From contig NHZP01000005.1 of assembly GCA_003313425.1 (NCBI GenBank), positions 1,550,001 to 1,614,000 on the forward strand: DNA of 64,000 bases, read 5' to 3'. The stretch is from Pseudopyrenochaeta lycopersici (Eukaryota > Ascomycota > Dothideomycetes > Pleosporales > Pseudopyrenochaetaceae). Of the stretch, positions 10,301-21,581 are shown piece by piece; position 1 is the stretch's first letter; each line of letters opens with the position of its first letter. A model generated the notes under the pieces. The model saw nothing but the letters and a program-made list of their open reading frames with translations, was not told the origin of the DNA and searched no databases. The position numbers and the translations under genes were made by a program.

Positions 10301-10789
10301 GCTATTTCGACAAGTCAATTACTACTTCAAATTTTATAGTAAATGTCATAGTACTTGTTTATACTACTATATACCAGTATAATACGCTAAGCTGTGTTAA
10401 ACCTGGTAGCTTTAGTCAAGCAAAAATACATATAGTCTTATCTAAGTATTTTAGAGTTTATTTTGGAAGAAGAGTTACGAAACACAATTACAGTGTCATA
10501 CTTTATTCTAAATACTAGGTTATAATACATAGGAATAGATAAGTGGGTGTTAATGATTAGGTTTTAGATCATAATTTTCAAATTTCGGTTTCTGATCTTC
10601 ACATGCTAATAATCTACCGTACATGGTAGAGATGAAGGCATAGTAATTCTGTAAAACGTGTTACATATTCGGATATCGTACGAGTATTTCTGCCTACCCC
10701 GAGCGCCTTCTCACTAAACGCCAAGCTCTTCGTCATGAACTTTGGCCGTAGAAACGGAAATATTTAATACAAGGGTCAACTGAAATGGC
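7356..10789. other. Gene-poor relic region
   Basis: About 3.4 kb with no intact gene. 7.7-8.2 kb holds a decayed frame (listed separately). 8.2-8.6 kb is more GC-rich and unassigned. 8.8-10.7 kb is strongly AT-rich with stops in all frames, the look of mutated old repeats. No LTRs or inverted termini could be defined. Confidence 0.5.
7710..8195 (-). pseudogene. Unidentified decayed coding relic
   Basis: On the minus strand a protein-like frame runs from about 8195 to 7990, reading KKYERLRSERPCLAIPIEG, a stop, then MLVRGELYGPSVLGLAMKW. After further stops it is followed by a 63-codon ORF (7901-7710) beginning MKTNTLLLKLFGGDD. The amino-acid texture looks like former coding sequence, but I do not recognise the family. 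Stops and frame changes mean it is not functional. Confidence 0.3.
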
Positions 10790-13562
10790 TCAAATTTTTT
10801 CCTCCAACCGCGCCGTCATGCCCGTAACTGTCGTCGTTTTGGCCACCTCACGCTCCCTGATATGAAGTTCTCGCTCTGTGTTCTTCTGAATTGCCACCTT
10901 TTGCGCCTCAGTCAGTTGATCGAGGACCTTGGATGCTCCCTCCTTTGTTTGGCCATTGAATAGGAGCTCAAACTCCGTCTTTGTAGCGATGGCAAGCTGA
11001 TCTTCGAGTGCTTTTAAAGCTTTTGTGCCAAGCTCTGACACCGCCTTTTGGAATTGCGCATCCTTATCCATCTTTGTCTTTTTCGCAACTTGCTGATCGT
11101 GCTCAGCATCAACTTCCTCAGCTTTACGCTTAGCAGCCTTCATCGCATCCTTCTTCGCCTTTGCAGCAAGATAGCGCGCAGAATGTCCCAGCGCTCTGCC
11201 TTCTTTCGTCAAAGGTTGATCCACATTAAGCGGCGGTGCAGTAAAGAAAAGTATGCGGCCCTTTTCGTCTCGCTGAAATTGCTCGCGAATATCGTGCGGG
11301 ATGCTCGCGTTCGCGTGATCATTCAAAACGTAGACCTCGACGGCTTGAGGTGCCTTGTACCCGGCAGGCGGCTGCTGGACGTATGGTTGTTGGTAGCCTG
11401 GCGCAGGTCGAGGGGTTTGGAATGATTGCATGGGAGCAGTTGGCTGGGGAGCAAAGGGAACATGAGGTGTCATAGGCTGGTACGAAGGCACCTGGGGTGC
11501 TTGTTGATGAACATGTGGCGCAGGTGATTGTGAGTGAGAGTGGTAGTGCGGTGCATGTGTAGGGGTATATGCTGGGGCAGTATGGTGCTGCTGAGGGGTT
11601 GGGGCTGGCATGGGTGTCAGAGAAGGTGCTTGCGCGATGGGGTAATTTCTTGATGAGTCATAGCCGTGAGATGGAGCTGTAGGTAAAGTAGGCGTAGGAA
11701 TCACAGGCGCTGGTGGGGGTGTTGGTGGAGGGGGTGGTGTGGGTTCAGGCGGTGGTGAGTCCTGAGAGGATTGTCAGCTATCAGTGCATGGACAACTGGG
11801 AATAGGGAGAAATTACCTTAGGGTCACGGGGGCGACGATGGACAGCACCAATCTTTGGAGGGGCATTCTCAGCACCCCATTCCGGTTTTGGAAGATCATC
11901 GTCCTCCTTTTGCTCATCTTTAAGCATGTATGCAATCGGACTCGGCACCTTCTTCAGTTTCCTTGGCGCATCGAACAGATCCATTACGTAGTCCTTGTCT
12001 CGAACTTCATCGGGTAGACAGCTGGCCCATGTCTTGATCTTGTTCAACTTATGGTTCTCCTCGTTGTAGCGGGCTTCGCAAACGTAAATCTCCTTGTCCG
12101 GGGGAAAGTCGCGAGGGCGGCCCTTGTTGTATCGCGTTACAAACATGACGAAGCAACGGTCGACAACTTCGTCAATGCGATGATCGCGATACTGTCCCGT
12201 TTTCACAACCTCATTTTCGAGGAAATGGCGGTCGAAACGATGTACAGTCTGCTCTGGGCGGTAGTACCAGCACGCATTGACCCACTTCCCGCCTTCTGCA
12301 TCTTGCCACGTTCGATAGATTTGCGCCACAATGGGCTTTGTGAGGTCGTTCGCATTCTGGATGTGGACCCAGTCACCGACTTTCCACAGCTCACCATTGT
12401 GCAGGATACCATTTGGCATGGGTATGCGACCCTCCTCCATGACGTAGTCGGTGTCGGGCTTCTCTTTCTCGGCCTTTGCAATTTTCCGTGATTCCTTTTG
12501 CAGGTGAACGGCGTCCTTGAAGATTTGACTGTCCTCCTCATTGTATTGCTTCGCGTTCTCGAACATGAGTTCCACGTCCACCATGAAATGGTCGACGGAG
12601 TTGTACTTCTTCCGCTTGAGTTTGCGTTTCAGGATGTCCATGGCCATGGGAGTCTTAATCTCGGCGTGGTATTCTGGCATCACAGCTTTGTCAGGGACAC
12701 GCTCGAATGCACTGACCATGAGCTTGTTGGCCTGGTTCCGAGGTTTCCTGATGCCCTTCATGATGGTCTTGATTCGAGCTTCCATGGGAGTGTCCACCCG
12801 CGGCGGTCGTCCACGCTTCTTTCTCGACTCGGGATCATCGTTCTTGGCGTCTTCTTTGGCTGCTCTCGAGCCGCCTTCACGCTTAGTGATGGCGGCAGTG
12901 GATCGCGGGCCGCGCCTCCTCTTGCGCTTGCCTTCATCTTCCTCATCGTCGTCTTCCTCTTCATCGACCTCGAGCTCTTCTTCATCGTCTTCCTCCTCAT
13001 CCTCTTCCTCTTCCTCTGGAAGGAGTGGGTCTTGCTCAGGAATCTCGCCGAGGTAAGGCAGAGTCGCGACTGCCTCTGTAATGACCTTTTCATCAACCAA
13101 CCGCTTCAGCTCTTTCTCGATGACTTTCTTGACCTCGAGGGCATCCACGTACGCCTGCGAGTCCTGCCTGTTGTACACTTGCGCATTGTGGGGAATGAGC
13201 GCAAGGTCGCGCACGAATTCGGAAAAGTCCTTGTACTCTCTCTGCGCCACCTTGCCCTTTATTGTGCTCAAGGCCATGGGCTCCTTGATGATATCGTAGT
13301 AGTCGGGCACCGCGCGCTTGTTGACCTTGCGCTGGAAAAGCTTCGTGGGGTCGTAGCCACTGTACAATCCTTTAGCCACTGCGCATGGTACTCTAAATCC
13401 GCCGTGCGAGACTTACTCATCGATTCTGTAGTCGTATACGTTCTTCAAGAAGTTGGACATGGACTCCCATTCCTGCGCCGTAATGGAGGACGCTGCGCCG
13501 GCAGACTCAGCTGTCTCCGTGGTCGGCACAGGCGTCGAGCTGGGCGCACGTCCGGACGCCAT
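10790..13562 (-). CDS. RSC1: RSC chromatin-remodelling subunit, two bromodomains plus BAH domain (Rsc1/Rsc2 type)
   Basis: Nuclear subunit of the RSC nucleosome-remodelling complex that reads acetylated histones. Exons on the minus strand: 13562-13417, 13359-11817 and 11761-10790, giving 886 residues. The introns are 57 and 55 nt with good branch sites. Bromodomain 1 spans about residues 50-132 (PDYYDIIKEPM and HNAQVYN). A long Glu/Asp tract with a basic KRKRRRG cluster follows. Bromodomain 2 spans about 250-340 (MPEYHAEIKTPM and NAKQYN). The BAH domain is about 380-500 (GDWVHIQN, then CWYYRPEQT). A Pro/Gln-rich disordered segment and a charged, helix-rich tail complete it. This is the fungal Rsc1/2 architecture. 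The acidic tract produces long antisense ORFs that are shadows. It shares a divergent promoter with OTU1. Confidence 0.93.
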
Positions 13563-14062
13563 GGTTTTACTGTTGCCCCCGATGTTGTGTGTGGCGGTGT
13601 TGACGATGCGCAATTGTCTTGGGCTCGGGGAGCTGTCGCGTCGTCAATGGAGTAGTCGCGACGGCCAATGGCCCCTGCGCGCGGCTGTACTTTTCTCCGG
13701 TCCCTGGCGCAGATCCTCGGGAGTCCGCGTTCGGCCTGTGCTTCGGGAACATTCACTTGCGACCGGCCACATGTTGACGCCATCAATCGCCTTCAAGCGC
13801 CTGTATATAGCTGACAAACGATTCTTTGATCGCCTTAAGTATTCTATCTGTGCTCCCATGCGTGAAATATCCCTTTAGCACCCAATACCCACTCATCACA
13901 GCTTCTCTTACCCATAGCTCTCTACGGCCACGTCCTAGAACGCCCCACTACCTCGCCAACCCGCCCTCCCTCCTCCTTCAGCCACTTCATCATTCCAAGC
14001 CATTTCACTGCTCTCACAATTTCAGCGCCCGCCGTTCCATCAGTACCATCAGTCCCATCAGA
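13563..14062. promoter_or_regulatory. Divergent promoter region between RSC1 and OTU1
   Basis: 500 nt separating two head-to-head housekeeping genes. Pyrimidine-rich tracts precede the OTU1 start (about 13910-14050). No specific operator was identified. An in-frame upstream ATG at 13826 would add 79 residues to OTU1, but it lies before the conserved MPIRIRL start. Confidence 0.5.
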
Positions 14063-15061
14063 ATGCCCATTCGCATCCGATTACGAGCGCCTAACGGCCA
14101 GCACACCCTCTCCCTCGACGACAACGCGGCTGTGTCGGACCTTCTCTCGTCGATAAGCGATTCAACAAACCTGCCATTATTTGAGCTGAAATGGAACTTC
14201 CCGCCGCAGCCACTCGACCCTTCTCTATATGGCTTGTCAACACTACTCAAAGACACCGATCTCAAGCTCAACGGCGCTCAGATCACGGTCATCGCACAAG
14301 CTACTGGTGATCCCAGCGAGCAGATGCAGGAGGAGGAGGAGACGAGCCAGAAAGCACAGTCGTCGTCTCAATCCGCACCGCTGTCGTTGCAGCGAAAACA
14401 ACAGTCGGCGCTAAAGGACACACCAGAAGTGCTCGTGCCCGACCGCGGCGGCACCATTGTATTGCGCGTCATGCCAGATGATAACTCATGCATGTTCCGA
14501 GCTGTGGGCAGTGCTGTTCTCACTGACTCCCTCGACTCTATGACAGAACTACGATCTCTCGTTGCTCAAGCTATCCAAAAAGATCCTGAATACTATAACG
14601 AAGCCATCCTCCAGCGATCACCTGACGAGTACTGCAAATGGATATCATACTCTGATTCCTGGGGTGGAGGCATTGAGTTGAGCATTCTGTCCCAGGAGTT
14701 TGACATTGAAATAGCCAGCATCAACGTCCAAGACTTGAGAGTAGATCGATTTAACGAGGGGAAATCGCGTCGCTGCATACTCGTTTACTCTGGCATTCAC
14801 TACGACACCATTGCCTTTGTTCCGAATGGCGTTTCGCCTTTGGACGCCGAGAATGATATCAAGCTTTTCGATGCAAACGACGATGTCATTCTTCAGGCTG
14901 CTCGAGAGCTTTGCGGACAACTGAAGAAGCAGCATTACTATACCGACACACAGAAGTTTGATATCAAGTGCAATACTTGCGGATGGAAAGGCGCTGGTGA
15001 ACAAGCAGCGGTTCAGCATGCCACAGAGTCTGGGCATACTGACTTTGGCGAGGCAAGTTGA
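14063..15061 (+). CDS. OTU1: Ubiquitin thioesterase OTU1 (YOD1 homologue)
   Basis: Deubiquitinating cysteine protease that works with Cdc48/p97, for example in ER-associated degradation. It has one exon and 332 residues, within the usual size. The N-terminus (MPIRIRLRAPNGQ...) is the UBX-like domain that binds Cdc48. The OTU domain carries Asp140 and Cys143 in PDDNSC and the catalytic His246 in GIHYD. The C-terminal C2H2 zinc finger reads CNTCGW followed by H-x5-H near residues 305-325. I chose the ATG at 14063 because family members begin with this motif. The longer frame from 13826 lacks conserved features, although a mitochondrial-like leader cannot be excluded. Confidence 0.93.
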   Translation: MPIRIRLRAPNGQHTLSLDDNAAVSDLLSSISDSTNLPLFELKWNFPPQPLDPSLYGLSTLLKDTDLKLNGAQITVIAQATGDPSEQMQEEEETSQKAQSSSQSAPLSLQRKQQSALKDTPEVLVPDRGGTIVLRVMPDDNSCMFRAVGSAVLTDSLDSMTELRSLVAQAIQKDPEYYNEAILQRSPDEYCKWISYSDSWGGGIELSILSQEFDIEIASINVQDLRVDRFNEGKSRRCILVYSGIHYDTIAFVPNGVSPLDAENDIKLFDANDDVILQAARELCGQLKKQHYYTDTQKFDIKCNTCGWKGAGEQAAVQHATESGHTDFGEAS

Positions 15062-15995
15062 GTCCCGGAATTTAACGTGTTGCCCACGCTTCTTGTTGCT
15101 TGAACTTTTATCAGAAATGAAGTATACCCATGTGATGGAAAATCAGTAGAAAGTTTAGATCGTGTTCATTTAGTTGTCGAGCTTCGCGATTGTTTTTGGA
15201 TCGTTCACTTCTCGATTTTCATTCCAACAACCACTAAGCAACGGGACGCCAATTTAGCATGTTGTATGACGGACGACTTACTTGAAGCAACGCACGTGAC
15301 ATAATACACTCCCATTCACCATGCCTTCCAAGGCCACCCCATGATTGCCAACTCCAAGAACACAACAAACCTTCTACAGCGTACACCTCAAACAAAGTTT
15401 GCGCATTGAACTCATGATTGCTCCTATAGGCCAGCTTCCGCCGACCGGGGACGGTTCACTCCCTGACGAAACCAATGGCAGGCGACCATTTCCCCGCCGC
15501 CAACCCTCCTAAGGCGACCAAAGAGAAACATGCAGGATTGCGGCGCGGTTGTTGAGGTAAAACGTTTGGCCTTTATTGGTTACTTTATGTTTCAGTTCTA
15601 TCGCTTTGGGTTTCAGCCTTGTCGCTCTCCTTTACTGAGCATAAAGGCTGACAGCGCACTGCTCGCAGGCGATGAAGTGCATCGCGGCTCAGAAGCATTA
15701 ACGGAGGGATGAAAGCGGAGGTATGGAAGCGCAGATATGGAAGCAGGGGGACGTGTATCGACAAGGGAGACGACAGCAGTTGATGCAGTGGCATATAATC
15801 AATGTCTAGTACTTCCCTTCGCGTGCAGCCCTAGTCCTGGACAATATCAAGGTAATATTTTGTGCTGAGGAGCAGCTTCGTTACATATTGAATATATTCA
15901 GACCGTTTCTAAAGCCACGTTAATCAGAAGCCAACCCCACGAATTGTCAGAGTTTGAGTACGAGAAGCTCGCATGACCCTCACAAGCTCCCTTGC
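15062..15995. other. Intergenic, OTU1 terminator side and upstream of the membrane-protein gene
   Basis: About 930 nt. No ORF of interest. It must contain the OTU1 3' end and the promoter of the gene at 15996. Confidence 0.4.
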
Positions 15996-18013
15996 ATGAT
16001 GTGGGAGCCATTCGGCACTGCGTCTGCGAATATGACCGCTTCATGGAGAACTGGACCGAACGAAAGAGGCACATTAAACATTCTGTCGACATGTCTAATT
16101 ACCCTAACTTTGTGTGTCTATACATGTCTTCATGTCGATATTCCGGAGCATGGCAAAACACACTGGGCCCAAATACTCAAAAGAAAGTTGCTCTGGTTGC
16201 TTCCTGGTATTTTCGCCCCGGAAATTGTATGTACCTATATTCGGTCACCGATACATCAGTTAATAGCTCTTAATAGGTTGCCTTCATTGCGCTCAGACAA
16301 TGGTTTTTCGCGAGAAACCTTGAGCTGCAGATCAAGATTGCTTTGGACCCTCTCCTCTCACGCTCATCAAAAGCCTCGAGCATACATGGTGCTTCGGATA
16401 ACCATGAACCGCTTGGCTCCAGAAGGGTCCATTCTTGGACACGGCTTCATGCACATTATGCTCTTATGGGTGGTTTCGCATTCGACACTAGCAAATTGCT
16501 GAATAATTTCCTGCCAGAAGGTCGAACTCGACTGACTTTGACGTCAACCGCGTTGCGCAAACTCGCCGCATACGAACCCGACCTTATTCCAGACATATCA
16601 ACGGAGCATATTCGGGACAAAAGCAAAGCGGACTGCTTCGCTAAGAGCATAGCGTGCTTTCAGGCCCTATGGTTTGTCGTTCAGGTGGTAGGACGACTGG
16701 CGGCTAAGTACCCAATAAGTTTACTGGAGATGAATACCTTCCTCCATGCTCTTTGCTGTCTGGCAATATATTTGGCATGGTGGAATAAACCATTAGACAT
16801 TCAACAGCCTACCTTGATCGACGCTTCGGAGGAGCCAGCTCGAAAGATTTGTGCATGGATGGTAATGCAAAGTGCTTTAGGATACCTTCCACCATACTAC
16901 TACAGTTACCATGGCTTCTTCGGTAATGGCCTAGTAAAAGCGAAGGGTTCCATCATGTTGCTGTACGAGGAAGACGCGATGCGGGGCTATGCTGGATACG
17001 AAAGCTATGAAAAAGCACGCTCTGAACTTGATGGCTTGGTCAAGTATAACAGCCGTCGAGGTCGGGCGGAAAGTGTCGATATGGACGCATCACTCGTCAC
17101 CTTAACTCCCTCGACCGAACAAGACATAAAGCTCCACACTGGCCAGAAGCTTTTTGGTTTCCGATTTATACCCATTTCCAATCTTCGGATCCCAATTCAT
17201 GGCACGTACGCACAATTGTCTCCAGCAGACGTAGAGTGCCTACGACTCGCACAAGCGCTGCGCGAGGAAGTGAATCCTATCTCAGGCTGGCAATTCGGGC
17301 CACTAAAAGAATGTCGGTACCCTAATACCAATATGCTCGTAGCGTGTGCTTCCGCGAGGTCTTACGATCCTATAAGGAGAGGAACGGACCAAGCGTTGAC
17401 GAAAAGAGAATGCCAGAACCGGAAGCACGTCATGGGTACGATGTTTGGGTCGTTGGGGAAAGAACTTAAGCTTGGAGGTTCTGTCGACTCCTCTTATTTG
17501 CCAATGACCATTGCTAGCAGTATTTACGGCGGCATCCATCTTCTTGCATGGAATGGTCCATTTCCTAGCATAGGGGAGACGATAATTTGGCGAATTTGTG
17601 CAGGGTCCCTTGCCGGCACGTTCCCTGTCATCGCCGGATCGTACCTTCTAATCCTCATGGCTGTGTACTTCATGATCATACCGCGGCAACTGTGGTCCGG
17701 GTCTACCTGGTTCCAAAGATGGCGAGAGAATTGCACCGCGCAAACTTGGTTGCCCACGCCTCCGATACTCTGGAAATCTTGGTGGGCAGAAAGGCGGGAA
17801 CGATATCTAAGATTTCTCACTAGGATCGCGGAACTTGAGGGACAATTACACACTCTTATTCTTCAGTATGTTTTGGTTTGTTGGAGCGGTCTTTATTGTG
17901 CGGCGAGAGTGTATCTGGTCGTAGAGAGTTTCAAGGGCCTCGCATATCTTCCAGACAAAGTATATCAGGAACCGGAGTGGAGTCAGTTCTTTGCGCATAT
18001 TGGCGCGGGATAA
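15996..18013 (+). CDS. Multi-pass fungal integral membrane protein of unknown function
   Basis: Two exons (15996-16226 and 16277-18013, with a 50-nt intron) give 655 residues. The intron is supported because it joins PEI to VAFIALRQW within a hydrophobic helix. About seven membrane segments are visible: TLNILSTCLITLTLCVYT, LLWLLPGIFAPEIV, a pair around residues 190-240, one near residue 480, CAGSLAGTFPVIAGSYLL and a C-terminal ILQYVLVCWSGLYCAA. The opening pattern (W-x-P-x-G then RGTLxIL plus a helix) is common in large fungal families of uncharacterised membrane proteins. No catalytic motif was recognised. The start is set at the first ATG before the conserved WEPFG-like stretch. A second ATG follows directly. 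Confidence 0.75.
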
Positions 18014-18489
18014 AGAATTGTAGATAATGACTTTAGGAATAGGCTGATAAAATCACCCATATGATCGGGTAACGAGTAATGTTCGTCTTCAAGACTGTAT
18101 ATGCACTTCAAGCTTCTTTAAATATGCGGTATTGAAAGCATACTCCATGAGATAAATTCAGAAGCCCTATGGTTTGGTTCGTGGTTACTTTGCAAAAATT
18201 AGTAGCCAGAAATGTGCTTGGTTTCTCTAAAAAAAGAAACTTCATTTTTCTGTCCATGGAAAGTCCGGTGATGAAAGAATAACAGAAAAACTGTCTTTTC
18301 CAGCAGTAAACTCCAAAAATTCCAACTTAAGTTGCTCATCTTATGCCATTCATATCATATGTGCATCAATACCCATCAAATGACTTTACCATCCATACGC
18401 CTACAAACTCCACAAAGCAGTCTCTGTTGCAAGATCTTCGGTATTCGAGTAAAGCCTCCTGACGGAACATCCCCAAAAGTCTTGATCCG
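18014..18489. other. Intergenic between convergent genes
   Basis: 475 nt between two facing 3' ends. AT-rich, with terminator or polyadenylation function expected. Nothing else seen. Confidence 0.4.
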
Positions 18490-20841
18490 TTATGTACCCC
18501 CAAGCTTTACCCTAACATCTCTTGATGCAACCTTTTTCCCATCCACATATGTCGCAAAATCCAGCTTACCAAGACCGAGGAGAGTCATCTGGACTTCAAA
18601 CTGAACAAACTTGTAGCGCTGTCCTTGAGCACCCTCCCTTGTATCGAGATCATTCCATCTGACTGGAAACGTAATGGTTGCACATTCATGGACGTCCTTT
18701 GTCCTTCGGGTCGGTTCGACATCCGCCTCACATTCGTAGATTTTTACCGAAAAGTTTGATCGCGGACGGCTCTCGGGATGGGATAACTCCCATGACATGC
18801 TCACAGGGTCTCCCTTGGAAACGTCATGACCCTGATCCGAATCAGCATAATAAACCACTAATGTTGGTGTAAATTAAATACCTTCCTAACATACCAGCGC
18901 ATCTGGTTGTGCGCTAGATCCATATGTCGGGCAGGGCATGCTCTTTTATCCTCTTCCTTATGCCTCGAGCTGTCAAAAGGCTCCTGTATCACCATGCCGT
19001 AATGAGCTTTCGAGATATAGGACGTCACTAGCGGGAACGGCTGATCGACAACATCGTCAAAGGTCAGGCCCTTTATGGCAGCGCCTCGGCAGATTGACGC
19101 CCATCTGATCTAGTGAGCCACAGGGTCCCTACGTACAGGATTATTGACCTACGTTTTGGCGCCCTCTGGTTGTATCACTTTGCTGTCGTCTGCTGGGAAC
19201 TCTGCGTGCAGTCGTTGATAGAGAAATTTATTGCCGCCCAGGCCTCCAACTAGGAGAATGGCTTTTGGCTTTCTCGACATTGTTTTTATTGTCGCACTAA
19301 CTTGCCTGTTCACGAGGAGGAGAATGTCACGCATGACAGGGTCAAAAATTTCCTTGATGATGTTCCTGTGACGGGCAGTTAGTACATACTTCGAGAGTGA
19401 TTGGCAGAACCCACGAGCTGAATCGCATTGTGTCTCCCGTGAGCTGATCCCTTCCTTTACCCCTCTTAAGCCTATTGAGCGGGTTCTTGATTATTTTAGC
19501 AATCTCGTGAGGAATGATGACAGGTATTTCAGATGTGTTGTTGTCGAATTGATTCTTGATCTGCTGTTCCCAAGTCTTCATCAACGTGCGGTGGACCTCT
19601 TTCGGTAGTTTGGAGAGTTTTTCTTTTCCGATCATGTCTTCCACATACTTCAAGAACCCTTCATCCAGGAAGATGGAGCCGCAAAGATCCACTAAACATA
19701 TTGTGAGCTAATTTAGTAAGATCCAGGAGGGACACTTACTTTCATTGCTTATTGCCTCTCCAAGGTGAATAGAGGGGTCGACTCTATCAACTTCATATGT
19801 GACGATATCCTATGCTCTTATTACTAATTCTTTTTTTCCTCGAAACCGACTTTTCTTACCACTGTACCACCACCGGCATCGCAAATGACGATAACATCAC
19901 CTTCCTAGAACCAATAAGAGTCGGACTGGTAATGCAGATCTGCCACATACCCTGATATTATGACGAACTGTGCCCTCAAAGAATGCAGCGACTGCTGCTG
20001 CCTCAGGCTCGCCAACAAACTCCAACTGTGTTGCGAGTCCTGCATCCGGGCGATCTAGTAGCCCAGCCTTCTTTGCAGCGATCTTCATTTGCTCTTGTGC
20101 CGACTTTGGCCAATTCGCAGGAACGCTTAGTACAATGCGAAACGGCATTCCTTCCATGCTATTTGGGTCTTGCCGTTTGATATCACTCAATGTGAACTCC
20201 CATAGCTTTTGCAAGTAGTCTGCAGTCACATCAACGGCTGACTTGTTGAACTTTTGGAGCATTTTTTTCGTGTGCTGAAGCTGTGTAGAATCGCGGACTT
20301 TTGGTGGCAGGCGCTCTTCTGCAAGGAGCAGCTTGAACCAGCTCACCCTTTCCGCATCGGGCGGTATCGCATATCCCCATTGCACTGTTCCTTTCGTATA
20401 AGCTACTTCGGTGGGGACTTTGACGGCTTTTTCCTTTGGCCAGTCTCTTACAGTGTGAATTTCGGGTTTGTGGGCTCCGGAGATTGCCCAAGAGACACCT
20501 GAATATCTGACATAGAAATGGAGTCAGCTGTAGTCGACATTTAAGCATATGGTGACTCACGTTGTTCCAAAATCAATACCAATGTTGATATGATTACGGT
20601 CCTGGTCCACAGCACTGTAGGACGTCCTCGAAGAGATTGGAGACTGAAGTGATGTTGCTTCCGAAAAACGAGAGAATGAGGAGATAGGCGATGATCCAAG
20701 CGCATGTGCTGGGGGTCTTCGAGGGACAAGTGCCAGAGGTGACACTAATGGTGTAGAAGGCAACTCCACTAGCTTTGGCGGTGCAGATGAGCCTTGATAG
20801 TATTCGAAAGGTAGAGGCAGATCTTCGAAGTCACCTTTCAT
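18490..20841 (-). CDS. HSPA12-like Hsp70-family ATPase
   Basis: Actin-fold ATPase of the divergent Hsp70/HSPA12 group that is expanded in fungi. Eight exons on the minus strand: 20841-20561, 20506-19951, 19904-19860, 19809-19740, 19691-19415, 19365-19153, 19104-18882 and 18831-18490. The introns are 46-54 nt, the total is 668 residues, and the frame is kept throughout. The N-terminal 85 residues are Pro/Ser-rich. The phosphate-1 loop IGIDFGTTYSG is at about 87-97, FVGEPEAAA marks the connect region, phosphate-2 is CDAGGGTV near 288-294, and the adenosine motif is LLVGGLGGNKFL. A C-terminal beta-rich part replaces the classic substrate-binding domain. No EEVD or organelle-retention tail is present, so the protein is probably cytosolic. 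The client or role of fungal members is largely unknown. Confidence 0.88.
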
Positions 20842-21581
20842 GTTGGCGTGAATTCTATTGACACTTCGTGGTGGGCATTAGCTTAGTTACAGTCTTAGAC
20901 CATACAGAAAGCTCGGGTAGTTATCATGAATAGCCAGAAGCAAGCAGGCCTTGTCCAGCCCCGAGGAGTGCAGAAGCAAGTGCGCATGTCGACCACCCAT
21001 TACTAGTCTTGGTCATGGTGTGCTCAGCCGTGTGATAGTCCAGCCTTTCCGCATACAGATTTTCATGCAAAATACAGTTCGAGATCCTCAGCATGTAAAA
21101 AAAACCACTCTATTGCATCCGCATTTGGAGCTCTATGGCGTCTGTCAGCAGCCACATGCCAAGACTAGCTGTAACAGAGCATGCAGGATCGTGCCTCAGC
21201 CTCGGCCACAAACAGAAGCGGGTAAAAAGAAGGCAAACTTACAGAAGAGGGGTCGAGGCCTGCAATCGAATGATCACAGCCAGCGAATCAGATCCAGCTC
21301 GAGGTGCATTGATCCGTCGGCGCATATGCTCTGCCCCCTCGTGGAGCCGCAAAAGCAAGTACATTGGTGCTATTGTGGTGCACACCTTGCTGCTGGTGAT
21401 TGACAAGTAAATGCGGCTGAGATATAATCTCCAGAAACAGCGCACATGCTAAACTGCGTTGCGATACCAGACATGATTGGCCATTCCGAAAAGGCTTCCT
21501 AGCTTTAACAAAACTGATCGACATCTGCGATGCAGTGAACCCGCTCTTTTCCCCATCATCAACCGACCTTTCCTATTCAAA
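20842..21581. promoter_or_regulatory. Divergent intergenic between the Hsp70-like and coiled-coil genes
   Basis: 740 nt between head-to-head genes. It holds both promoters. No recognisable heat-shock element array or other motif was singled out. Confidence 0.35.

Noticed and set aside
12541..13056. Ser-rich plus-strand ORF of 171 codons
   Set aside because: The Ser run is the reverse complement of the Glu/Asp tract codons of RSC1.
12498..13655. Plus-strand ORF of 385 codons opposite RSC1
   Set aside because: It is the antisense shadow of the acidic and bromodomain-coding sequence, with biased Leu/Val/Ser composition and no domain. The minus strand has clear bromodomain and BAH motifs with spliced exons.
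13826..14062. 79-residue N-terminal extension of OTU1
   Set aside because: In frame with an ATG, but it lies before the conserved MPIRIRL start and looks like a Pro/Ser/His-rich 5' leader.
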